64,000 nucleotides of DNA from Dethiobacter alkaliphilus (GTDB taxonomy: Bacteria; Bacillota; Dethiobacteria; DTU022; UBA8154). This document shows, piece after piece, positions 17,050-23,588 of this stretch; within the stretch, counting starts at the first letter, position 1, and each line of letters begins with the position of its first letter. A model generated the notes under the pieces. It did not search any database. It had not been told where the DNA came from and worked only from the letters and a program-made list of their open reading frames with translations. The position numbers were made by a program, and so were the translations under genes. Where the stretch lies: NCBI GenBank assembly GCA_016841605.1, contig JAENYV010000010.1:62001-126000 (forward strand), written 5' to 3'.

Positions 17050-17915
17050 AAAACGTCATTCTGCCGAACAACAGAGAAGAATTGTGGAAAACATGGGAAA
17101 CCTTTCCTGAAGCTGTTCCCATGGCCGGGGGGACGGACCTGCTGGTTGGCCTACGGGAGAATAAAAGAAAGGCCCGGACCATTATCGGTCTGGAAAAAAT
17201 CCGGGAGCTGTGTCAGGTATCTTTACAAGACGGAGAGATCCTTATCGGAGCCATGGTCACCCACCAACAGCTTCTAGACACCCCTGCAGTTGCCGCCCAT
17301 CTCCCCGGGTTACATGGGGCTGCTGCTGTGGTGGGTTCTCCTGCCGTGCGCCATATGGGGACCATAGGAGGAAATATCTGCTCCGCGTCGCCTGCCGGAG
17401 ACACATTGCCCCCCTTATATACCCTGGGGGCCCGGCTCGAGCTGCTGAATCCGGCAGGAAGCCGGGTTGTCCCTCTCCATGAATTCATCCTCGGACCGGG
17501 CCGGACTGCCCTGCATCAGAGGGAAATACTTTCCCGGGTTAGAATCAGAATTCCTGCCCCGGGGACCCGGAGTTATTACTTCAAGGTGGGACAGCGCAAA
17601 GCCCTGGCCATATCCATCGCCAGTATGGCTGCCCTGCTGCAGCTTGCACCGGACCGCTCGGTGATGGAGGCGCGCTTTGCCTGGGGAAGCGTCGGTCCCA
17701 CTGTCATGCGTTTCCCGGAACTGGAGAAAACACTAACGGGCCGGACTTTTTCCCCGGACTTATTAAACGAGCTGGGAAAAGCTGCTGCCGCCCGTGTAGC
17801 ACCCATTTCAGACATCCGGGGACATGCGAACTATCGCCGGATACTGGTGGCCAACCTGCCCCTGCGCCTTTCGGCAGCTTTAGCGCAAGAGGGAGTGACA
17901 AAAAGAGATGAGTAA
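17046..17915 (+). CDS. Molybdenum hydroxylase, FAD-binding subunit
   Basis: A 289-residue medium subunit of the CoxM/XdhB type. The FAD motifs A-G-G-T-D-L-L (about residue 26) and T-I-G-G-N-I-C (about residue 108) are intact, and the C-terminal CO-dehydrogenase flavoprotein domain follows. It completes an L-S-M set in the order large, small, medium. It starts in an ATGA overlap with the Fe-S gene and overlaps the MATE gene by 8 bp. Confidence 0.93.
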   Translation: MKNVILPNNREELWKTWETFPEAVPMAGGTDLLVGLRENKRKARTIIGLEKIRELCQVSLQDGEILIGAMVTHQQLLDTPAVAAHLPGLHGAAAVVGSPAVRHMGTIGGNICSASPAGDTLPPLYTLGARLELLNPAGSRVVPLHEFILGPGRTALHQREILSRVRIRIPAPGTRSYYFKVGQRKALAISIASMAALLQLAPDRSVMEARFAWGSVGPTVMRFPELEKTLTGRTFSPDLLNELGKAAAARVAPISDIRGHANYRRILVANLPLRLSAALAQEGVTKRDE

Positions 17916-19296
17916 CCTGCCCCAGCGGCTTGATCTGGGAAACGGTCCTATTTCACGGGTTATCCTGACCCTGGCCGTTCCCTCCATGATCTCCATGTTC
18001 TTTCAAAACCTTTATGCTCTGGTGGATACCATGTTCATCTCCTGGCTGGGCACCGTTCCGCTGGCAGCCCAGTCCCTGGCGGTTCCGCTCTTTTATCTGG
18101 CCCTTTCCCTGGGAAAGGGGATTCAGGTGGGGACGGTAACCCTTATGAGCCAGGCCCGCGGCCGGGAGGAAGAGGGGGAAGCCCGTCTTCTGGCCGGAGC
18201 AGCGCTGCCGCTTTTACACCTGTGTATTCTGCCTCTCCTTCTCCTGCTTATCCCGGAAATATGTAACGCCTTTTTCTCTCTGCTGGGAGCAACGGGAGAG
18301 GTCTCACTTCATCTGTACAGTTACACATTCTGGATGATACTGAGTTTTCCGGTTATGGCTTATGTCATGATCTGCGAAGCAATTCTGATGAGTCACGGAG
18401 ATACCGTTAATCCCATGAAAGCCATGCTCCTGGGAAACGGAGCCAATATTATCCTGGACCCCCTGTTTATGTTTACGCTGGGGTGGGGTATTGCCGGCGC
18501 TTCCATTGCCACCCTGGCGGGCCAGTTGGTAGCAGCCTTTTTCATACGTTCCAGGCTTAAACAAGCGGGCCTGACAACCCCCTCGGTAAAATGGAGAAAG
18601 AAATTCATCTCCCGCTGGAAGCAGATTGGCGGGCTGGGATTTTTCGTGGCCGTTACTTATATCGTCAGCCCTCTGGGCATTTCGCTGGTCAACGGGGTAC
18701 TGGCTACTTTCGGGCCAGCGGCCGTGGGCGCATGGAACATCATGTCACGCCTGGAAATGATGGCCCTTCTTCCTCTCTATGGGATGGCCGGGGCGCTGAT
18801 TCCCTTCATGGCCTTTAACTTCGGGCAGGGCAAGCACCACCGTATCCGGGAGGGAGTACGTTTCTGCCTGCTGTCTTCATCCGTCATCGTGCTGCCTATT
18901 ATGGCCATTTTTATCTTCCTGCCCCACCTGCTGATGTTTCCTTTCCAGGCGGACAGCACAGTCAGGGAGCTTGGGGCCTATGCCATCCGCACTGCTGCTC
19001 TGGCACATATTTTTATGCCCGTGGATCTGGCATTATATGGAACTTCCCAGGGGTTAAAGAAACCCTGGTACCCCCTGATAACTTCCGGAATGCGTCTCCT
19101 TTTCCTCCGCTACCCCCTGGCTCTTCTCTTTGCTTACTGCTGGGGCATCCGGGGGATCTACTGGAGCCAGCCTGCTTCCATGAGTATAACAGCAATGCTG
19201 TCTGCTCTCTTGCTGTGGAAGCTCCTGAAAATTATCAGAAGAGAACCTGCCGCGGCCGGAGAAGGGCCGTCCCCTTGCTCCGCTGTCGATATGTAA
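17908..19296 (+). CDS. MATE-family multidrug/small-molecule exporter
   Basis: A 462-residue MATE transporter, the usual family length for 12 membrane helices. It opens with the typical P-I-S-R-V-I-L-T-L-A-V-P-S-M segment and keeps the internal pseudo-repeat with N-P-M-K-A-M-L-L-G-N-G at the domain junction. It should export an organic compound in exchange for Na+ or H+. Overlap with the molybdenum hydroxylase gene makes it part of the operon, so it may export or detoxify the product or substrate of the operon enzymes, which is inference. Confidence 0.9.
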   Translation: MSNLPQRLDLGNGPISRVILTLAVPSMISMFFQNLYALVDTMFISWLGTVPLAAQSLAVPLFYLALSLGKGIQVGTVTLMSQARGREEEGEARLLAGAALPLLHLCILPLLLLLIPEICNAFFSLLGATGEVSLHLYSYTFWMILSFPVMAYVMICEAILMSHGDTVNPMKAMLLGNGANIILDPLFMFTLGWGIAGASIATLAGQLVAAFFIRSRLKQAGLTTPSVKWRKKFISRWKQIGGLGFFVAVTYIVSPLGISLVNGVLATFGPAAVGAWNIMSRLEMMALLPLYGMAGALIPFMAFNFGQGKHHRIREGVRFCLLSSSVIVLPIMAIFIFLPHLLMFPFQADSTVRELGAYAIRTAALAHIFMPVDLALYGTSQGLKKPWYPLITSGMRLLFLRYPLALLFAYCWGIRGIYWSQPASMSITAMLSALLLWKLLKIIRREPAAAGEGPSPCSAVDM

Positions 19297-19339
19297 TAGA
19301 CTGCGGCGAAACTAGAACGATAAACAGATTTTATCATAA

Positions 19340-19414
19340 ACAAATATTGTTATTGGCACGTGGGATAATAATGAATTAATTATTGATTATAGCAGGGGGC
19401 AGAATTTTCGATAG
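19340..19414 (+). pseudogene. Decayed 3' end of an EAL-domain gene
   Basis: Bases 19367-19414 read N-N-E-L-I-I-D-Y-S-R-G-Q-N-F-R-stop, matching the last residues of the PTS-EAL protein (N-N-E-V-I-D-Y-I-K-G-Q-S-F-R-stop). At the DNA level 19382-19418 matches 10208-10244 at 32 of 37 positions, in the same orientation. Upstream the frame soon meets a stop at 19337, so only the tail of a second EAL-type gene copy remains, directly after the MATE gene. Confidence 0.65.
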
Positions 19415-19426
19415 TTTTAGTGCCGC

Positions 19427-20176
19427 TTAGACCTCAAATATTTCCTTGACCGCGATTTCCAAACCATCAAAGAAATAGGAAATTATTGTATCCCCAAGCT
19501 TATATACGGTATATTCATCGACTTCAAAATCCTTAAAGCCATAGACCAGAACTAACTGCTTTTTAGGATCAACGATCCAGAATTCCCGTACACCGGACAA
19601 CATAAACGTATTGAGCTTATCCACCATATCCTTGGAGCGGGTGCTTTTTGATAAAATTTCGATGCAGAGTGTGGGTGTCCCCATATATCTGCCTTTTTCG
19701 TTGACAGTATTCTCTAAATCACAGGCAATAAGTAAATCGGGCTGCATAACATCAGGTGTTTTGAAATCTTTTTTATGGAAATGAACATCAAAAGGAGCAT
19801 AAAAAACTTTACATTTCCTGTCTTTCAGGTATGTCCGCAGCTGAATAAACAGATTCCCGGAAATATCCTGATGAAAGGTATTAGGGGAAGCTAAAAGAAC
19901 TATTTCCCCATTGATATACTCCATCCTCAGCTCGCTTTTTTCGTAAATCTCCATAAATTCCTCGTACGATACTTTCTTGCCGCCATACTGATAATCCAGC
20001 GCATGTTCCTTAACCGTAAAATATCGTTCGATCTCCGTAATATAAGGCGTAATTCGTACGGCTTTTTGGCCGTTTTTCGTAATTATAACCTCGTGGTCAT
20101 CAATCACGTAGTCAAGATACTTGCCCAAATTTGACTTAAACTCCGTAGCTGAAATAACTTTTGTGGTATCGCTCAT
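19427..20176 (-). CDS. Phd/YefM-antitoxin-like domain fused to a Uma2-family endonuclease
   Basis: A 249-residue two-domain protein. Residues about 5-50 are a Phd/YefM-type antitoxin DNA-binding domain (I-S-A-T-E-F-K, L-G-K-Y-L-D, I-T-K-N-G-Q). Residues about 70-245 form a Uma2 (DUF820) PD-(D/E)XK-like nuclease domain with P-D-L-L-I-A-C-D and I-E-I-L-S-K-S-T. Uma2 proteins are abundant in cyanobacteria and some Firmicutes and their biological role is unclear. The ATG at 20176 has GAGGTGAT seven bases upstream; the open frame extends 29 codons further but without a start signal. Twin TCGTACGA sites lie in the promoter, fitting autoregulation. Confidence 0.82.
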   Translation of the reverse strand: MSDTTKVISATEFKSNLGKYLDYVIDDHEVIITKNGQKAVRITPYITEIERYFTVKEHALDYQYGGKKVSYEEFMEIYEKSELRMEYINGEIVLLASPNTFHQDISGNLFIQLRTYLKDRKCKVFYAPFDVHFHKKDFKTPDVMQPDLLIACDLENTVNEKGRYMGTPTLCIEILSKSTRSKDMVDKLNTFMLSGVREFWIVDPKKQLVLVYGFKDFEVDEYTVYKLGDTIISYFFDGLEIAVKEIFEV

Positions 20177-20189
20177 GCTCGTTATCACC

Positions 20190-20247
20190 TCGTACGACGA
20201 TTGTATCATATTGAACGAAAAAAAGCAACAACATAAATATCGTACGA
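20190..20247 (-). promoter_or_regulatory. Promoter with twin TCGTACGA operators for the Phd-Uma2 gene
   Basis: On the minus strand TTGCTT (20223-20228) and TACAAT (20200-20205) are 17 bp apart. Two identical palindromic octamers TCGTACGA lie just outside the boxes at 20190-20197 and 20240-20247, exactly 50 bp apart. This is a typical arrangement for cooperative binding by an antitoxin-like repressor. Confidence 0.7.
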
Positions 20248-20263
20248 AAAAATATTTTAGCAA

Positions 20264-20593
20264 AAATTTTTTGGATTACTTGCAAAACTTAAGGTTATCT
20301 GTTATAATAAAATCAAGCACCATCCCTATAGTGACTTCGGTTCAAATGCTTTTGCAAGACCATTTAATTTCCGGTTTTTTGCAAGGTAGTTAATCAGTCT
20401 GAGGATAGTGTTTTTTTTACAATTGATCCGACATGTTTCAAAAAAATGTTTGTTTTGTTAGTCCGATTCGTAAGTGGATCCGTAAGTAATTGACAGTTAG
20501 AAAGTGTGTTAAGAATCTTTATGGTAACAAGACCAGGTAATCCCGAATCAGGTTCGTTTAGTTGTTTGATTAAGCTATAGGGATGGTTGCTGT
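20264..20593. other. Gene-poor AT-rich stretch upstream of two hairpins
   Basis: I see no convincing gene here. One 72-codon minus-strand frame (20394-20612) lacks a ribosome binding site and recognisable features. The stretch TCTTTATGGTAACAAGACC at 20516-20534 recurs with one change at 61997-62015. This may be the remains of a mobile element or an unannotated transcript ending at the hairpin that follows. Confidence 0.3.
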
Positions 20594-20626
20594 AACGGGG
20601 GGGGGTAAGCAAACCCCCCCGTTTTT
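20594..20626 (+). terminator. G-rich/C-rich terminator hairpin
   Basis: AACGGGGGGG (from 20594) pairs with CCCCCCCGTT across a short A-rich loop, followed by TTTTT (20622-20626). It has the form of a strong plus-strand Rho-independent terminator, though no recognised plus-strand gene precedes it. Confidence 0.6.
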
Positions 20627-20639
20627 AGTTCTGTATTAC

Positions 20640-20668
20640 GAAAACCACCTGATATGCAGGTGGTTTTC
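20640..20668. terminator. 12-bp perfect hairpin, likely terminator after the methyltransferase gene
   Basis: GAAAACCACCTG (20640-20651) and CAGGTGGTTTTC (20657-20668) enclose a 5-nt loop. On either strand the right arm ends in TTTTC. It lies 200 bp past the stop of the minus-strand methyltransferase gene and probably ends that transcript. Confidence 0.45.
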
Positions 20669-20737
20669 ATAGAACACAGCGACATTTCTCCTTAATGCCG
20701 CCGTTTTCTATGAAAAGGGCGTAACGAACCAAGCCCC

Positions 20738-20857
20738 CTAATTATGCGTCGCGCTTCCATCACCGTTCATAAGCCGGGTCATTTCTTTAATGCGTTCCAA
20801 CGGAAATGGCGGCGAAGCAGTTCCTGGTCCGGTATATGAAGCAGCGGCGTAAATCAT
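20738..20857 (-). CDS. 39-codon open frame after the methyltransferase gene, possibly a gene remnant
   Basis: The frame begins at an ATG 9 bp past the methyltransferase stop and encodes 39 residues with coding-like composition (…Y-T-G-P-G-T-A-S-P-P…, ending G-D-G-S-A-T-H-N). No ribosome binding site precedes the ATG, so it may be a translated tail or the 3' remnant of a lost gene. I do not recognise it. Confidence 0.25.
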   Translation of the reverse strand: MIYAAASYTGPGTASPPFPLERIKEMTRLMNGDGSATHN

Positions 20858-20865
20858 TATTATTT

Positions 20866-21633
20866 TTACATTTTTTTCCCAATATAAAATACATATCCAT
20901 AATACTGTTTGTATTTTGAATACAAGTCTGCCTCACGCCTCATAAATGCAATCATATCCTCAACGGTTTTATTTCCCGCATGTTTTTTCAAGAATACCTC
21001 TTGCCTTGCTTTTTGCGGAATAAAATAATTGTCTATCCAACAATTTTCAGGCAGCGTAAATGCGGCAACAGGAATATAACCTATTCTTTGCATGATAGAA
21101 ATATTATGCCCTATTGTGTCAATTTCAGGAACTGCGTCCACCCACCACTTCTCAATTTCAGCGGGGCGCTCTTCGGTAAACCATGACTCATATGTTACGG
21201 CAATATAACCATCTTTTTTGAGGAAGCCCTTCCAGTGATTCAAACCTTTTTCAAAACCTATATTGGCAATGGCGCCCTCAGACCATATAAGATCAAATTC
21301 GTCATTCTGAAACGGCAAATTATCCATTGAACCGACGATACCTTTTACCCTGTTCTGTAAACCAAGTTTTGCGGCTGTTGCGTTAAGTTTATCAATCGAG
21401 CCGGCGTAAAGGTCGAGGGCGGTGATGGTTGCTTCTGTATTTTGTGCCAGAACCATTGTTTGAGCGCCTGTTCCGCAGCCTAAATCGGCGATTTTTGTTT
21501 TGTTTGAAAGATTGCCGATAAAACCTAATGCCCTGATGGTTTCTTCGGGGCTGCCGGGTCCCTGCCGTTCAAGCTCTGTGAAAAATTCATTGATGAGGCC
21601 AAAATCAAATTCATGGATTGTTATTTCTTTCAT
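20866..21633 (-). CDS. Class I SAM-dependent methyltransferase
   Basis: A 255-residue methyltransferase with motif I A-D-L-G-C-G-T-G near residue 50, an acidic strand-2 end (A-L-D-L-Y), and F-D-L-I-W-S-E-G-A as motif IV. The long C-terminal part (after about residue 150) is rich in aromatic residues and may bind the substrate. The ATG at 21633 is seven bases after AAGGAG; another ATG two codons upstream almost touches that box. It is a single gene flanked by hairpins, in an accessory, lower-GC stretch. Substrate unknown. Confidence 0.85.
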   Translation of the reverse strand: MKEITIHEFDFGLINEFFTELERQGPGSPEETIRALGFIGNLSNKTKIADLGCGTGAQTMVLAQNTEATITALDLYAGSIDKLNATAAKLGLQNRVKGIVGSMDNLPFQNDEFDLIWSEGAIANIGFEKGLNHWKGFLKKDGYIAVTYESWFTEERPAEIEKWWVDAVPEIDTIGHNISIMQRIGYIPVAAFTLPENCWIDNYFIPQKARQEVFLKKHAGNKTVEDMIAFMRREADLYSKYKQYYGYVFYIGKKM

Positions 21634-21664
21634 TGTCATACTCCTTATCTTCTAATTAGTATTA

Positions 21665-21704
21665 AGCCCTTATAGGGCTGAAGCAAACTACCCGCTGAGC
21701 GGGT
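21665..21704. terminator. Two short perfect hairpins between the methyltransferase and ABC exporter genes
   Basis: AGCCCT-TAT-AGGGCT (21665-21679) and ACCCGC-TGA-GCGGGT (21690-21704) are two perfect 6-bp stems with 3-nt loops. They lie past the stop of the ABC exporter operon and before the methyltransferase start, both on the minus strand. Neither has a strong T-run, so termination is only probable. Confidence 0.4.
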
Positions 21705-21737
21705 GGTCCTGATTAAGGGAAGGTTTAAAGGGACAGT

Positions 21738-23588
21738 CTATGACGCCTTTTCAAATTGGCTATTGTAAAGGTTTGCATAGAAACCATCTCTTTTGATCAA
21801 TTGACCATGCGTACCCTGTTCGACTATATCTCCGTCATTCATGCAAAGTATCAAATCAGCATTTCTGATTGTAGACAGCCTGTGGGCGATGATAAAGGTG
21901 GTACGTCCCCGCATGAGATTATCCATAGCTTTTTGAATAAGAATTTCCGTGCGAGTATCCACCGAACTTGTCGCTTCGTCAAGAATGAGGACTTTTGCAT
22001 CGGCTAGGACGGCTCTGGCTATCGTCAGCAACTGTTTCTGTCCTTGCGAAATGTTTGTCGCTTCTTCGTTAATGATCATATGATAACCGCCGGGCAGTGT
22101 GCGGATGAAATGATCCGCCTGTGCTTTTTTTGCCGCTTCAATAACTTCATCGTCCCTGGCCTCCAATTTGCCGTAACGAATATTTTCCATAATTGTTTCG
22201 TTATATAACCATGTGTCTTGTAAGACCATGCTAAATTCCGTCCGTAAATCGGAGCGGGTAAAATCTGTTATATTACGCCCATCTAAATAAATTGCTCCGC
22301 CTTTTAATTCATGGAACCGCATGAGCAATTTAACCATTGTTGTTTTACCGGCGCCAGTCGGACCGACAATAGCAATTTTCTGCCCTGCTTTTACATGGGC
22401 TGTAAAATCTTTAATGATAATTTTATCGCTGTCTTCATAACCAAATTTTACGTGGTTGAAAAGAATATTTCCTTCTATATCGTTCTCCTTCATGGTAATT
22501 TTTGCTTCATTCTCAACCTCTTCCGGTTCGCCCAAGAACTCAAACACACGCTCGGCTGAGGCTGCCATTTGTTGAAGCTGGTTTGAAATGTTGGCAAGTT
22601 GGATAATGGGCTGTGTAAAGGAGCGGACATACTGAATAAAGGCCTGGATACCGCCGATGGTCATCGTTCCGGCCGCCGCCATCGCAGCTCCGAGGATACA
22701 AATGACAACATAGCTGATATTTCCGACAAAGCTCATGATAGGCATGATAAGTCCCGATAAAAACTGGGCTTTCCACGCGGATTCGTAAATCTTATCATTG
22801 CTTTCATCAAACTTTTGAATGGATCTTTTTTCACCGTTGAATGCTTTCATGACCGTATGCCCGCTGTACATTTCCTCAACATGACCATTGACTTCTCCCA
22901 GTTGCTTTTGTTGATTTTTGAAATGTTTTTGGGATTTTTTCATGACACTGATCATCAATATTAAGGAAACGGGGATAATGAAGAGAGCTACCATGGTCAA
23001 TTGCCACGAAATGGTCAGCATCATAGTCAATACGCCGATAACGGTTGTGACTGAAGTGATGATTTGCGTAATACTCTGATTTAAACTCTGGGTAAGGGTG
23101 TCAACATCATTTGTGATGCGGGAAAGCACTTGACCGTGACTTGTTTTATGAAAATAGGAAAGGGGCAGGCGGTTTATTTTGACCATAATGGCATTACGCA
23201 AGTTGTAGGATACCTTTGTGGATACTCCTGCCATTACATGCCCCTGGAAATAGGCAAAAGCCGCACTGCTCAAATACAAACAAGTTATTATGAAGATGAT
23301 ATTTCCGATATAGTCAAAATTGATACCAATACTGCCGCCTGTAATCATACTCGACATGCCGCGTACTATTTCATCTGTGGCCTTGGCCAAAATCTTAGGG
23401 CCGACGATGGCAAATACGGATGATACGGCCGCGAAGAGGGCAACAACCAGTATCATCCACCTGAAGGGTTGCAGATACTTTATCAGCTTTATTGTGCTGC
23501 CTTTAAAATCTTTTGCTTTAACAATAGTTCTGTCGCCCATTGGAGGCCCATGCCTAGGTCTGTTGCCACCGGATTTTTGCTCGTTCAT
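21738..23588 (-). CDS. ABC exporter half-transporter with canonical ATPase site
   Basis: A 616-residue type IV (B-family) ABC exporter half: membrane domain to about residue 350, nucleotide-binding domain after. Seen: Walker A G-P-T-G-A-G-K-T-T, signature N-I-S-Q-G-Q (S-Q-G-Q replaces S-G-G-Q), Walker B I-L-D-E-A with its catalytic Glu, and the switch His in I-A-H-R-L-S. It overlaps its partner gene by 4 bp (ATGA). Its partner has a degenerate Walker B, so together they form an asymmetric heterodimer of the BmrCD/TM287-288 kind. The cargo is probably a drug, lipid or peptide. Confidence 0.92.
   Translation of the reverse strand: MNEQKSGGNRPRHGPPMGDRTIVKAKDFKGSTIKLIKYLQPFRWMILVVALFAAVSSVFAIVGPKILAKATDEIVRGMSSMITGGSIGINFDYIGNIIFIITCLYLSSAAFAYFQGHVMAGVSTKVSYNLRNAIMVKINRLPLSYFHKTSHGQVLSRITNDVDTLTQSLNQSITQIITSVTTVIGVLTMMLTISWQLTMVALFIIPVSLILMISVMKKSQKHFKNQQKQLGEVNGHVEEMYSGHTVMKAFNGEKRSIQKFDESNDKIYESAWKAQFLSGLIMPIMSFVGNISYVVICILGAAMAAAGTMTIGGIQAFIQYVRSFTQPIIQLANISNQLQQMAASAERVFEFLGEPEEVENEAKITMKENDIEGNILFNHVKFGYEDSDKIIIKDFTAHVKAGQKIAIVGPTGAGKTTMVKLLMRFHELKGGAIYLDGRNITDFTRSDLRTEFSMVLQDTWLYNETIMENIRYGKLEARDDEVIEAAKKAQADHFIRTLPGGYHMIINEEATNISQGQKQLLTIARAVLADAKVLILDEATSSVDTRTEILIQKAMDNLMRGRTTFIIAHRLSTIRNADLILCMNDGDIVEQGTHGQLIKRDGFYANLYNSQFEKAS

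Noticed and set aside
20394-20612. 72-codon minus-strand frame in the gene-poor stretch
   Set aside because: It starts inside a G/C-run terminator with TTG, has no ribosome binding site and no visible domain.
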